Below are positions 24,211-37,123 of a stretch of 64,000 bases of DNA, piece after piece (within the stretch, counting starts at the first letter, position 1; every line of letters begins with the position of its first letter). The position numbers and the translations under genes were made by a program. Origin of the DNA: Castor canadensis (lineage: Eukaryota > Chordata > Mammalia > Rodentia > Castoridae); assembly GCF_047511655.1 (NCBI RefSeq), contig NC_133401.1, forward strand, positions 48,554,570-48,618,569, in the 5' to 3' direction. Under the pieces are notes generated by a model. It searched no databases. It was given only the letters and a program-made list of their open reading frames with translations, and had not been told where the DNA came from.

Positions 24211-24432
24211 GCCAGGTGCTGGTAGCTCATGCCTGTAATCCTAGCTACTCAGGAGGCAGAGATCAGAAGGATCATGGTTTGAACCCAACAGGGGAAAATA
24301 GTTCACAAGACCCTATCTCAAAAAACTCTTCACAAAAATAGGGCTGGTGGAGTGGCTCAAGGCATAGGCCCTGAGTTCAAGCACCAGTACCACAAAAAAA
24401 AAAAAAAAAAAAGAGAGAGAGAGAAAGAAACC
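24211..24432 (+). repeat. Composite B1+ID SINE nested in LTR
   Basis: Starts 'gccaggtgctggtagctcat' (B1 half), passes 'accctatctcaaaaaactct', then 'agggctggtggagtggctca' (ID half), and ends in an A-run and GA tail. Flanks 'gaaaagaagccttagaag' and 'gaaagaaaccttaaaag' fit a target-site duplication. Confidence 0.9.
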
Positions 24433-24560
24433 TTAAAAGACAGTAACTGATACCTTGATCTCAGATTTCTAGCCTCCAGAATTGTAAAAGAAGACATTTC
24501 TGTTGTCTAAACCACCCAGTCTGTGATAGTTTTTTATGGCATCTCTAGCAAAGGAATATA

Positions 24561-25796
24561 GCCTTCAATAATGAACTTGCACAAGTCCAATTTTTCTGCC
24601 TGCTGGCTACATATTTGTGATTGAAGTAGGCAGCCAATGAGTTTTCATGGTAAGAAGCCAGGTGAGCCAACCATCCAGGTGTTCAGCCCTCCCTGAAACC
24701 ATGGCTATAGGCACAAGCCATCACAGGGAGCCCTTCCTTCCTCTTTGCCACAGTGGCACACCAGCCAGCAACTCCTTCCTATTCTGTTAGCTCCTGGAGG
24801 ACTAGCTCCAGTTTCTATACCTGCTGTTTGCTGTCTTTCCCTCCCAAGTTAGCAGCAAGAATACAAGGACTTCCCTGGCTTCGCTACAACTGAGAGGCAG
24901 ACATTTTTTGCTTTGAAAGTAAAACATGGGAGTTGCAAGAACTGCCACCTTTTTGGTGAAATTGGCCCCCAAAGAGCAGGTGGCAAGATTGCTAAGTTCC
25001 AGGAGAAGCTTAGCTTGTCATTTGAGGCCTTGGAACTTTTTTAAATGATGTAACAAAACTGTGTACACAAAACTTTATCAATTATGCATTGTAAATAAGT
25101 CACTTCAATGCACACTCCACTAACTGACTACTGCTTTAATTCATAGTAACACAGTATAGAGAAATTGCAAACCCTGCCCCATCCCCTTTCAAAATGCAGA
25201 GGTGATCAGAATGGCCTGCCCTTGATAGGCCTTGCAACTGGGATGAATACCCAGAGCTGACAGAAATGTGAATAGTGGAGAAGGGAAGATGCTGTGGCTG
25301 TGTAGTCTGTCTCTGCACCTGTCTTTCTGTCTGTCCTGTGATTGCAGAAATCTGGATGCACAGAATCCCTGTCCCTCCTCTCTGCTAAGTTTTTGAGTCC
25401 AAGGGAGGGCCAGCTGGTTTGATTCCAGTGGCTCGTGGCATAGCCACCAAAGGGCATACCAGGGCATGTGACATGTGTAGACGTTCCCAGAACCCCTTCC
25501 AGAAGGCTCCACATTCACCTGGGCTCATCCAGGACCCAGAGGTTTGGATCATCTTGGACTATTCCTTATAGAAACCACTAACCAATGTCTTGTGCTGGTG
25601 AAAACAATGAAAAAAGAGTGATAGAAATTCAGTTGTTAACAAGGGAGGATTGAGATGCTTCCAGATAACAGTCATTGATGGTGGTTATCACTGGGAGCTG
25701 AGATTCATGGGCACATTCCAGTTTTCTGCCCCTTTCATGGTATCAGAATGACTTCATTTTCTAATAATAACAAATATATGTGTTTCTTTTTTTCTT
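24561..25796. other. Intergenic sequence, no gene recognised
   Basis: No exon or named repeat. Overlapping minus-strand frames at 25136-25518 lack any domain. Confidence 0.5.
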
Positions 25797-26008
25797 TTTT
25801 TGGTGGGACTAAGTTTTGAACTCGAGGCTTCATGCTCACAAAGCAGGCTCTTTACCACTTAAGCCCCACCTCCAGTCCATTTTGCTCTGGTTATTTTGGA
25901 AATGGGTCTTGTGAACTATTTGGCTGGGCTGGCCTCAAATCTGGATCCTCTTGATTTTAGCCTACCAGGTAGCTAGGATTACAGGCATAAGCTACTGGTA
26001 TCCAGCTT
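25797..26008 (-). repeat. Composite B1+ID SINE
   Basis: T-rich tail complement, ID half ('taccacttaagccccacctc'), then B1 half ('ggctgggctggcctcaaatc', 'gtagctaggattacaggcat'). Confidence 0.87.
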
Positions 26009-26501
26009 AAGTGTTTCTTTTCTACACTTGAATCTAATGGCCTGTCCTATGGTTGTAACCAACCATCTAAACCCCATGGAGTCCAGGATGGTATCCACCA
26101 TGTGACCTGAGACTAGTCAAAGTCCATCTCTCGCAGCCTCTTGCCAGACAGGTCTGTGAGTTGGAGAGTACATCCTTAGGAAGGAAAGTCCTAAATATGT
26201 CCTCTGGCAAGAGAGAGGTCCCTGGCAGGCTGAGAAGTGAAGCCTGGCCCAACTTTCTGTGCCCTGGTCTGACCCTATGTCCCTTGGTGAGGTCTGTTCT
26301 TTCCAGCCAGAGGGCATGGTAGAAGCTGGCTTCCCTGAGTGTAGCAAAGACTCCTGTCTCTATGGTCTGGAGAAAGGGGCACAGCTGCAGCTTTGTACCC
26401 ATAAACCCCAGCCAGGCCTCCATTCCACCCATCATTCCAGACAGCTGCCTTTCACCCGCCGGCTTATGCATTTGGGGGAGGAAAGAGGAGAGAATGAACA
26501 G
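26009..26501. other. Intergenic sequence, no gene recognised
   Basis: GC-moderate. A 134-codon minus-strand frame (26067-26471) shows no family resemblance and is not called. Confidence 0.5.
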
Positions 26502-26720
26502 TCAGCATGTGTCAACTGTGAGCCAAGGGCTGTACACAAAATAAAAATCTGTCTGAATCATCACAGGAACTCTGGAAGATTGGTCTGGTAAGGTACTGTT
26601 AACCATGAAGAAACTAAGGTAAAAGAAAGAAGATAATTCAAGGTCACGTGGCCAAGAAGTGACAGTAAGAGTTGAGTCCAGGTTTTCTGATGTCAGACTT
26701 TAGGATCCTGGCTTTAATTC
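26502..26720 (-). repeat. MIR SINE
   Basis: 'gtgagccaagggctgtacac', 'gaatcatcacaggaactctg' and 'caaggtcacgtggccaagaa' are the reverse complement of a near-full MIR. Confidence 0.78.
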
Positions 26721-27056
26721 TGGTGCGTCCTTCAGGGTTATGATTCATTTGAAACTCTAGTTCTGTTATTTTTCTAAAATTTACTTCTATCACTGACAGG
26801 CTTGTTTTGATGCTGATGGACAGAGGTATTGTAGTCTATGGAGTGTTGTCACACAAGAGTACCTGAAAGGTGCCCAAACCAGGGCTGGGGGATATAGAAG
26901 AAGCAGCTTGCATAGCTTTGGCATCTCTTCCCTCACTAGCTGGGGACACCCTGTGTGCAGATAGTATCATTTTGTCTCCCCTCCACTGGACCCCTGCCCT
27001 CAACTCACTATAGCACCTAGTAACGCTCTTCCTTTTAATAGAAATTTCAAAAGTGA
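26721..27056. other. Intergenic sequence, no gene recognised
   Basis: Nothing recognised. Confidence 0.5.
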
Positions 27057-27420
27057 GGGCCAGGCACAGTGGCTCACACCTATAATCCTAGTTACTCTGG
27101 AGGTGGAGATCAGGAGGATTGGAGTTCCAGGCCAACCTGAGAAAAAAGTTTGAAAGACCCCATCTCAACCAATGGCTGGGCATGGCGGTGTTACTACCTG
27201 TCATCCCAGCTCCATGGGGAATCATAAATAGGAGGATCACAGTCCAGGCTGTCCTATGCATAAAGTGAGACCTGATCTCAAAAATAGGGGCTCAGCCTCA
27301 GCACAACAATAAAAAGAAAAAATAGGGGCTAGGAATGTAGCTCAAACTGGAAGCATGCCTGCTTAGCAAAGTGAGATCCTGAGTTCAAACCCCAGGTTCA
27401 TCAAAAAAGAAAAAAAAAAA
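27057..27420 (+). repeat. Tripartite SINE: B1-like + B1-like + ID
   Basis: First 7SL-like unit 'gggccaggcacagtggctca' to 'aaagaccccatctcaacc'. Second unit 'ggctgggcatggcggtgtta' to 'gagacctgatctcaaaaata', with an internal contraction. Then a CAACAATAAAAAG linker, the ID unit 'aggggctaggaatgtagctc' to 'gttcaaaccccaggttcatc', and an A-tail. It could be one trimeric element or a SINE inserted into the tail of another. Confidence 0.85.
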
Positions 27421-28261
27421 GTTTTAAAACTTCTTAAAAACTACAGTCAAAATAAAGATATGAGCAGATTAATCTGTAATTCTGAGGTGTGTGTGTGTGT
27501 ATTACCCGTATACATTAGATTCTCAAAAGCACATGGCAAACTTAGAATACAGCAAGTTGTTCCTTTTTTACCCAACTTACCTAGTCACTATTTTTACAAA
27601 GCCAACTGTGACGTTTCTGGGTTTACCTGGTGCTCAGTGGAGCATAGGGATGAGAGGGGATGGCCAGGAAAGCAGAATGACACCAAGGAGATGTGCTCCA
27701 GAGGAGCTGGCATTTTTCCAAGGCATCCCTAAACCAGGACATGACTAAATACAAATGTTTGTGTAGCACTCCAAAGTCATCTGACGTGTCATAGTTTGTT
27801 AATCGCTGTTCAAGGGGATCAGGAACTCTTCCTTCAACAGCACAGGCCTCTGCATCTTCAGGGGCCTCAGCTCCACCCTGTTGAGGGATAAGGATAATGC
27901 TGATTGGCCCTGAGCTACACCTAGGCAGCCCCTACCCTCTGCGATCAGAGAATGGGAGCTGTGTTTCCTGAAAATGAAAACTAGCTGGATTATGAAGGGG
28001 AGCTGAACCCAAATTGGGATACATGGCTTGATCACAGAGTAGAATAGTGAAAATAAGGCAGTCCCAGAAAGCACAGAGAGCGAGGCTGCTGTTTGCAAAT
28101 GACTCTGAGGAGAGGCCTTCTTGTGTCCTTTCACAGGCCTGGTTCTCAGGGCAAAGTGTGCCCAACTGGAGACTGCTGTAATGTAGCTATTCATTTTGTA
28201 AAATGTTAATTCCTTATTGGTCTTGACTTCTTGAGGCATGCACTCCTACTGTGCTCAAAAC

Positions 28262-28296
<35 letters not shown>

Positions 28297-30219
28297 AGTT
28301 GATTTGATGAGTTGGGTTCATCAATGAGTATTTGATCAGGACTTGTTTGTTTAGTGTCTTTTTCTGTCTCAGAGAAGGTTGTCTGCGAGGTAGTGTTAGA
28401 AATAAAGTCAGTGGTGGTCCATTTTCAAAGCGTATAACCCTAACCACTTACGTGCGTATCAGCTTGTTGATGTTGGGGGAGGGGCAACTGATAAGGGAAC
28501 TTAAACTGGATGGGGTAAATCACCATAGAGTGAGGGGATGGGTTATGCAGCAGAAAGCAAATATCACATGGAGACCTTCTTGCCACAAAGGCAGATAACC
28601 ACCTAAAACTGCCTCTAAAATTTGACCAATCTGAAGAGGCATATTTTTAATAACCCAGTAGAAATTAGGTGACACGGGGGTGGGAGGAATGTAAACCCCA
28701 TAGTACTCAGCCAATGTGGAACCAGGGGAGGGACTTGCCCACTAGACAATATAATGCTTCTTGTGACAATTTCCAGGGTCTCTGCTCCTCAGGCACCCAA
28801 CCTTGCAAGGTTGCAATCTACGACTCACTTTCACTGTGCTCCATGTGTCTGAGTCCATTCGGAAGGTGAGCGTATTTCCCATGTGGTTAGAAGAGAAAGC
28901 AAGAGCACTCCCCTGGGATGGTGGTCTTTGTGATACTTACACAACAAACACTGGCACTATCGCTTATGTGTTTCACCTGCCTCAGTCATCTCAAGGCATT
29001 TTCTTCAGATATGTTTGTCAATTAGGAGCTTTGGTTTCAAGTGACAGAAAGCCCAGATCAAACTGCCTTCAGAAAAATCAGGCTGTACTGATGGGCAATG
29101 CTTAAGACTTGGGACTGGCTCCAGGCACAGCTGGATGAGGGCTGGCACAATGTCGTCTGAATGCACTTCATCCATTGCTCAGTGGGTTGGCATGGGTCTT
29201 GACTTCGTATGCTAGTCCTATAGTGGCAGTGGCACCAGCACCTCCATCACTGATTTCCACCATACACGCAGCCTGACTTACTTGTCTTCAGCTTCTTGGC
29301 AGATCCAGTGTAGCAGAAAAGTAAGAGGCCCCTCTGCCAATTTCAAGACTAGCTGTGCATGACAAAGGAAGAAACTCCCTGGAAGGCAAGGACTGGCATT
29401 GAACTTGGCTCAGGAACTTAGTTCACACCTTGATGTGCAAAGTAATTATGGATTTCCATCACCAAGTTGGGATTGGGACTATCAGATTTCCAGTCAATTT
29501 ATAAAATATGCATTAAATAGATGGGGAAAGTTTTTTTTTTTTGAGACCACAAAAGATCCCTTCATAGTGATTGTGACTTTTAGACACACCCTCTGGGCCA
29601 GATGTACTGTGACAAGGGATGTACTGGCATGAACAGGTGGCTGGTGAATCTGACCCTGGCTCCTGCCTCTTCAGGCTCTCTTTGCTTGGCTCCTCTTCTT
29701 TAGCTAACTCCCTTAAATTGTTTTCCCTGTAGAATTTCTACTTTTGTCCCCTAATTTATCTGATAATATTACCCAGAAATATAGGCCAAATAGGAAACCA
29801 GAGGGACTTGGTTTAGAATTTCCTGATGGAGAATATAGAATAATTCAAGTTCACTGCTAAACACTGACATTTCTTTCCTCATAGAACATTTAAAATAAAA
29901 TCAATATTCTTCATGCATCTGTCTGGAGGAAGGGTCTCAGGCAACCTCACAGGGTCACCTCTAGCCTTGAGACATGATAAACTGCAGCATTGTTCTCGGC
30001 TCCTGCATCTTTGTGCTCCCATCCTCCAACCTGGCTCCTCTGGCCTCTGCCTGCAGCAGCCACCTCCTCTCCCCTGAACATGGGCCAGCTGCTGACTTGG
30101 CTTGGGGACCATGGCTTTGCTGCCTGTTTACCTTAGAATAATAAAAGCAAAGCTGATCTGACTCTCTCTGGTTTACCAAGAGCTTTCACTGTTCATGCCC
30201 TCTATCTCATTAGATTGTC
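27421..30219. other. Intergenic sequence, no gene recognised
   Basis: Apart from a GT run at 27487-27500 and the GA microsatellite at 28264-28293, nothing is recognised. Frames up to 146 codons (minus strand, 27799-28239) show no family match. Confidence 0.5.
28264..28293. repeat. (GA)n microsatellite
   Basis: About 14 uninterrupted GA units. Confidence 0.95.
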
Positions 30220-30895
30220 ATAGTGCTGTGTGATTGTGGCATAACAGCTTATCCCCAGACATGGTGCCTAAAACACCAACACTCCTTTGTTTGCCTCATG
30301 GGTTTACAATTTGGGAAGTGTGCCATGGAGAAGGCTTGCCACTGCTGCACAAGGGATAAGCTGACACAATTTGACTGGGGGCTGAAAGATGAGCTTCCAA
30401 GAAGCTCACTCACCTGCCTGTCCAGTGGGGATTCTCCTGGGGCTACTTAGGTTTCCTCATAGCATGGTGGCAGAATTCCAAGAGTGATCATCCCAAGACA
30501 TGGGGTAAAATTTTTCAGTTTTTTAAGACCTAGCTGTGGTCTCTAGCACAGCAGCATTTGTGCCATACTCTATCAGTTCCATGACACCCAGATTCAAAGG
30601 GAAGGCACAAAGACCCATACTTCCCAACTGGAGGATTGTTGAAGAATCTTGGGGCTATATTTTATTTTTTAAATTTTTATTTATTTATTTTGCAGTGCTG
30701 GAGTTTGAACTCAGGGCCTACACCTTGAGCAGCTCCACTAGTCCTTTTTTTTGTGAAGGGATTTTTTTGAGATAGGGTCTCGCAGAACTATTTGCCTGGG
30801 CTGGCTTCGAACTGTGATCCTCCTCAGTAGCTAGGATTATAGGTGTGAGCCACCAGCACCCAGCTTGGGGCCATGTTTTAAAACTACCAAGTCAA
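30220..30895 (+). repeat. Ancient interspersed repeat split by a SINE
   Basis: 'gggtttacaatttgggaagt', 'tgactgggggctgaaagatg', 'ctcatagcatggtggcagaa', 'ccaagagtgatcatcccaag' and 'ccatactctatcagttccat' form a series I recognise from a common old mammalian repeat, probably LTR- or DNA-transposon-derived. I cannot name the family with confidence. It resumes after the nested SINE as 'ggccatgttttaaaactacc'. Confidence 0.6.
30665..30863 (-). repeat. Composite B1+ID SINE with target-site duplication
   Basis: Tail complement, ID half ('gtttgaactcagggcctaca'), then B1 half ('ttgagatagggtctcgcag', 'ggctggcttcgaactgtgat', 'gtgagccaccagcacccag'). It is bracketed by 17-bp copies at 30648-30664 and 30864-30880 that differ at two positions. 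Confidence 0.92.
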
Positions 30896-33175
30896 GCTGA
30901 GGGAACTGAAGCTCCAAGAAGTTTAGTGACATGCCTGAGCTCACTTCAGTAGACACCTCTCAAGGTGCCTGCCCACTAGGTCACCACCTTCTCTGGGAGT
31001 TGCTTTTTACCCATGGGGTGGCCTCTGGAGCCTTGTTCATATTCTGGAACTATACACCATAGGACCTTCCATGTTCTATATGAGTGGTGTCCCCTAGACT
31101 TGCAATGCTGCCATGATGACAGCCTGACAGTGTCTTGCTCCCAGGAATTTGGAGTTGGGATGCAGACACACTGTAACTGCTTAAACTTAACATTTCTTGA
31201 ATACTATCTTGGGGTCAGGAAATTGAGGGTCCAGAGCAGGGGACGCTGACAATGTCTAATGGAGAAGGAGAAATGACTTTAACAGTCTGTGTTCTCATAA
31301 TTCAATGCAGGTTGGGAACAACAAACACTTGGGCTCCTGAAGCATTTTCGACATCTCGTCTCCGTGCCACAACCAGAGGACTGAATTTGTGGTGGCTCAT
31401 TTCATAACTGATTCAACAATGTAAAGCCATATGTTCTCTCCTTTAGGGTTCCAAGGCTGAGGCTGAGCTTCCCAGCACCGATACCTTGGGCAGTGGAAAA
31501 CTTTGGCAGTGTTTGTGTTACTGCACACAGCTGCTGTGTGGGCTAATGAGGATCATGGAGTAAGAAGAACTTACCAATCATGAGTCACTTCATGACATTG
31601 GTTTTAGCATTGCAAATCCCAGTGGGTCACAACTAGCCTGGGTTTGCTTCTAGAGGTCAACTGTCAATGTCTGGAGTCATTTTTGGTGTAGGAAGATGTT
31701 ATTAGTGGGTAGAGACCAAGGGTATTTCCAAATATCCAACGCACAGTGCAGTCCCACCCCAAATAATTATCTTCTCAAATTACCAGTGACGAGATACTGA
31801 GATTAAAAATCCCTGCTCCATTGTAAGGCCGAAAGGATAATTTTGAAATCTGCATTGAATCAGAGTTTAGATTATGGCTTGCATTTTTAATACAAGGCTT
31901 TCCTTTCTGGGTCGTAATTTTGTAATTCAGATGTAAGCTGAAATCTTCCTGCATCTTCAGTTAACTACATGGTGTGCTTTCAAATTCCCAAATTCATACT
32001 CCCTTGTCCAAGATTTTTCCATGTTCCATGCCCTCTACTACTCATTGGTGTCTCTGTTGTGTCCCATGTCAACCCAGATGTGAAACTCATGGCTCTCAAT
32101 GCCCACTAAAGGGTGAGTATTCTGACTTATGTGTGTGTGCATACACACTATCTGCGTAGTGTGGCATTGTGTGAGTGAGAAGGAGATTTAGAATGTACCA
32201 TTGTCTCTGCTCTTAAATTGTTTACTGTGGGCTACACGTGGCTGCAGCAGAGGGGGTGTATGTAGAGTACAAAGGGAGCAAATGTGAGAAGAAGCGGGAT
32301 GTCCTACAATGAAAACTCATAGGAACTACTTTTCAAGCTTTTTTGAGCATACTTGTCAGAAAAAAAAAAAATCTGACATCACAGTCCTGTATACCCATCG
32401 ATACATCTAATTTTAACAAAAGTTTTATTCTCAAAAAATCCAATCACACACAATGCTCTTGGATATTTTCTTTTGTAAAAATGCCACAACTGACTAAATT
32501 AATTTTATGGTTCATCTACGTTTCTGACCCCCGCCCCCCCCAGTTTGAAAATATGGCCTGAGCTGATGTCCTAGAGTAAAATCTTGGGCCACAGGCTGGG
32601 TGTGTGTGGCAAGGACTAAGGCTGCTGGAGGTGAGAGCCTTGGGAATCACAAGGCTGCTATGTGACATGGCCTTCACTGTGGTATCCAACTTCCCCAGGT
32701 TAGTGTATGAGGGAAGGGTTCCAGTCCACGAGTCCAAATCATCAGTGAGCACAGGGGAGCCCTATGGAGGTCCACAGACATCTGAAAGAAGAAGGGAGGG
32801 AGAGCAGGTTGGAATAAGCCTCGGAGGTGGTGTTCTCTGAATATAGGACTATTGTGGTTTAGAAGAATGCTAATCTCCTTCCAGCCCCAAGCACCCAAGG
32901 CACAAAGAACACTATAGCTGTTCAGTGCAGGTGGAAAATTGTGGTCGATGAATTCATTCTTTGGACAAATTTTTATTCAGCACCAACTAACTTAGTGTCC
33001 AATCCATATTCTTGTGTACTGTTTTGCTCTTCCTAAGAGCACCCTTGTCGATCTACAATTTGATACGGAGCTACATCTGGGATGCTGTCTACAGCATTAT
33101 CTTTTTCTCCCATACTTATCTCCTGCATTGATTTATAAATCAAATGTAGAAAAGCAATTTTTAAAAAGCACAAAC
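30896..33175. other. Intergenic sequence, no gene recognised
   Basis: No exon, RNA gene or clear repeat. A poly-A run is at about 32359 and a C-run at about 32533. Confidence 0.5.
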
Positions 33176-33263
33176 CTGAGGTAGGGGCATGGTTCAAGTG
33201 GTAGAGTCCTTGCCTAGCAGACACAGGCCTTGAGATCAAACCTCAGTACTGCCAAAAAAAAGT
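33176..33263 (+). repeat. ID-like SINE
   Basis: 'ctgaggtaggggcatggttc', 'aagtggtagagtccttgcct', 'gagatcaaacctcagtactg' and an A-tail. Confidence 0.88.
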
Positions 33264-33574
33264 ACAAACTTGAACTTGCAGGTCTTGAAAATGGCACCTG
33301 GTTCTATTAGAACAGGGATTTTAGGAGTGGAGAATATGTGACATACAATCCACTACTGGCTTAAACACCTGAGCATGGGGAGTAAGTCAGGAGTGAAGTT
33401 ACAGCCTAAGGGCAAACACAGGTCATTGGTGTCCAACTGTTACTTCAACTTCAGCATAGTGTCCCTGCATTTGAAATGATTATACTGTTTACCTCTTTCC
33501 CGCCCCAATCACCATCTGTGGCTCGGAGAGTGCAAGGCACACCTCCAGTTGTTGCTATCTTAAGCTCTAAATCT

Positions 33575-33758
33575 GGTGGCATAGTCTGGAGTCTGTTGGA
33601 CCCATGTACAAATCCTGGCTCAGTTGCTTACCAGCTTCCCATCTGGACATCAGGTTTTGTAGCTACTCTATTGGGCTCTTGTGAGGATAAAATAAAATTT
33701 TGAGCCTAAAGCACATAGTAAAGTAGCTGGTATGAAGCAAGTACCTAAAAATATTATT
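33575..33758 (+). repeat. MIR SINE
   Basis: 'tacaaatcctggctcagttg', 'ttgggctcttgtgaggataa' and 'aaagcacatagtaaagtagc' follow the forward MIR order. Confidence 0.72.
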
Positions 33759-36700
33759 TCTTTGGCCCTCTTCCCTTTCTCCTTCTTCCCTATGGTGGGC
33801 ACCATTATTTTCATTCTTCAGCCCTCTGAGCACTACTTGCCATATAACTTGGACAATCCTCCCAGTAAAGGTGGAATATATTTTTCTACTTACTGTTATC
33901 ATCTTGGTAACTTGGTTTGCTTTGAGCTTGGCCACATCACTTTTTCCAACCATTGGAATTTTAGCAGAGACACCAGTGGAGGCTTGAAAGGTGTTTTCAT
34001 GGCTGGCTTTACTCTCTTGCACTCCCACTTTTCACCATGGGAGCGACATGCCTCAAGAAGCTTCTGTGGTAGAGACCAAGACCCAGCCCGCAGCATGGTG
34101 TCAGCTCCAGCTGAGCCTAGCTCATGTCCGCTGAGCCCCAGATGATCTGCAGATGTGTAAGGGGGGAAGTAAATGCTTGTGTTTGCATGCCTCTGAGTTC
34201 ATGTAGTATTACTGTGGCAATCACTAGCTGATAACTACTCTATAACTTCCACTCTCCATAATAAGAGCTGCATATATTACTTTAACTATGCCAGGGAGGC
34301 AGCAGAACAAAAAGAATCAGTAGCACATGGAAGAGGTAGAACTTCCTTTTGCTAAGCCCTGAAAGCATTCTGTGGTGCCCTGTACTGAGATGTCGCCTCC
34401 ATCTTTATTTGGATTTAGAGGATTTCGTATCAGAATGAAACTGTTTGGAGACAGCACTATCTCCTTTAAGATAATAATGCCATGAATATTGTTTCTGTAA
34501 GAGTAGAGCCAAACTATTGTTAACAGAAAAAATAAGCACACTTTGTGCAAAATCAGATTGCATTGACTTCAAAAGAAAATGAGTTGTTATTGGATGATGT
34601 TGTTTGCTCCTAAGTCATTATAAGGTCTCCTGAGCCACGAGTGGTGGAGCTCTGTCATGCATGACACAGAGCCCACCTGTCTCCACTTTACAACTGGCAA
34701 AGAAAAGCAGGGGACAAGAGACTCCACTTTGAAGCACTCTGAGACACTTCATTCCCACTGGGCTGCAGGTTTGTCCAGACAGACAGACAGACAACAGGAC
34801 CGAGAAACTGGAAGAAGCACAGCCTGGAGAGGCTGTAAGAGAAGGGGGCTGGAGCTAGAGATGGAAGACCTCAGGTACCTGTGTCAGGTTGGACAACCAG
34901 TGTGCTGTACATTTGTGAGGAGCTGAAGGGCAGAGTGAGTTCTGTATGCCACCTGAACTCCATTTTCCAAGTCAGGCGCCAGGCACAGGCTGTGTCTGCA
35001 TAGAACCCCATCCAGATGTGGGATCTTTCTGTATTTTTCTCATTCCCACAGTCATAGCACAAACTAGCAGCTCATCTGAGCAAGAACAAAGCCCAGTACT
35101 TGCAGGGCATCCCCTGATGGCCTAAACTCAGATACTTTGTTCTCCCACCCCCAACCTTGTACAGGGGAAGGGACACTGTTGGTTAAATAAAGCCACATCT
35201 TCCTGCTCACCCACTGCGTCTGCCTTAGGACGCCTTCTTGACCCTGTAGGAGAAGTCCTGCTGAGTTCAGAGGGGCTCCTTCTGGGGAAGACAGGGCAGT
35301 GGCTCTTCCAAAGAGGAAGCACCTGCTTCCTGGCACCTGGCAGCAGCACCCAGCCATTCCCTTTGCACTGCTAGGAGGGTCCCTTGTAGACCAGTGAGCA
35401 GTCCCCAAGGCCAAGAAGAATAAAGCATACTCCTCTGCTTGTCCCAGGCCCCCTGGGTGTTAGAGGATATTTCTTGTGGGACACAAACCAGGTTCTGAGA
35501 TACCCTGGTAGAAATCTGATCTGCTTCAAAGTTAAAATTGTTTTCAGTTTTTAATTTTGTTCAGAAAACTCCTGGTTCTGCATTTCTTAGTTTTATTTCT
35601 CTTTCTTCTATAGTACATTCTGGGATAGAAAGCAGTTTTGTGGGGCTCAAGGCTTATGCCATCAGCAAATAGTTAAAATGACCCTTGATAAGGGCCCAGA
35701 AAAGGGAGGAACATTGTGCACTGGAGTACAGAGGACACTGGGAACTTTACTTGGGAGAGAAATTCAGGCATAGGAGGCCGGGATGGAGGAGGGCAGGCAC
35801 TCACAGTTCAAGAGCCCAGTGTCAAAGAAAGCACAAAACTGAGCAGCCAGGATTGAGGAAAAGGGACAGGTGACATCATGGGGTGCCCAGTGCATGGTTG
35901 TGGCAGAGCAAGTGGAGACTTGAAAGCTTGCTACAGTTAAATCATGAAGGGCCTTTTGTGTCAGGCTAAAGAATCAGGCTTTGACATGGGATCCATCAAA
36001 GGTTTCTAAGCAGGGAATAACAAACTCCTATCTGGGTTTGTGCATTTGCTCAAAATCTTCCAATCCAGCCCCAGAAGGCTTATGTAGGCATTAGAAGTGG
36101 TCAGCAAATCTTCACCTACAGCAACCCAGGGCTTAAACAAGGACATTCCAGATAAGCTCAGTGTTCTTTTACAAAGCAGAACTGCCTGTCCTTCCTCATC
36201 TTAAAACAGATAATGAGTGACTGTGCAGCCATCCTCCTTAGACACAGCCAAGAAGAGAAGTAAAGTCAGCAGCAGGGGGCTGCTTCCAAGAATAAATCCA
36301 CGAGTTTAAGGAGGAAAAAAAAGAAAAGACACATTTGTGAATCATCTAAAAATATATTCTGTGGTAAAGGACACACAGGTACTTTCTGCTTCTCTGTGTA
36401 GTTAAAAGAACAAAGTGGCCTGCTCCCATTAGAGGTAATAATAAAAGTGGCTTTCTAGCAGAACAAAAAAGCAAGGACAGGACAGTTGAACAAGGGGCAG
36501 GAGCTCAGAGTGCAGTGGACCAAGGACTGTGGACCCAGGCAAAGCCCAAGTTTGGGGGTATGGGTGGATAAGAAATACACCTATTCTAAATGTGGGTGAA
36601 GGGGAGAGGGAGGCAGGGAAAGGTGGAGAAGCTGCCACTGTGCTCTGCAGCTCTGTGGGAAGAAAGATGGGGCCACTGGCCTTGCTCAGTCTCTGATGAT

Positions 36701-37123
36701 AATCACTATCTTCTCACTGGCCAGCCTCTGCAGGCTCTGGACTGAATCCACAGTTCTTCACTGGGCCTGTTACCATGAGAGCTAGGGCATTGTATGTGTT
36801 CAATGCCTAAAGAATCCAGTAGACTATAGTCCTATAGTTTGATCACAGAGGTGATTTACGATTCCAGAAACTGTGAAGTGGAGTGGGCTACAACCCAATC
36901 AAGGTACCAGTTTATGACTATTGAGGCCCCACCACGCAGGGCCTAAGCAGTGATTATGACCTACCCTTTGATTTAGTAAGCCCTTCCATATGACTGTGCT
37001 GTCATAAGGTTGTTTGTTTGCCTTTGTAATGGCTGGAAGTGATTTGTTGTCCCTCTGCTCTTTCTGAGAACCAATCTAGATATATTTCTCAGAGCCTTAA
37101 ACTCAGCTTGCAAAGACAAAATT
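33759..37123. other. Intergenic sequence, one possible old repeat
   Basis: No gene seen. At about 35740-36030 the order 'agcaagtggagacttgaaag', 'aatcatgaagggccttttgt', 'tttctaagcagggaataaca' resembles an old, widespread mammalian repeat that I cannot name. Confidence 0.45.

Larger units (their letters stand above)
23880..24560 (+). mobile_element. MLT1-type MaLR LTR split by two SINEs
   Basis: Three separated pieces read as one old LTR. The first holds 'cccccagaacttcagaatgt', 'gtgattaaattaacatgaag' and 'atgtccttataagaagag'. The second is a short middle piece (24160-24210). The third holds 'accttgatctcagatttcta', 'gcctccagaattgtaaaag', 'ttctgttgtctaaaccaccc' and 'tatggcatctctagcaaa'. Two SINEs inserted later separate the pieces. 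Confidence 0.88.

Noticed and set aside
27799..28239. 146-codon minus-strand frame as a possible gene
   Set aside because: No family resemblance, and overlapped by other random frames on the same strand.
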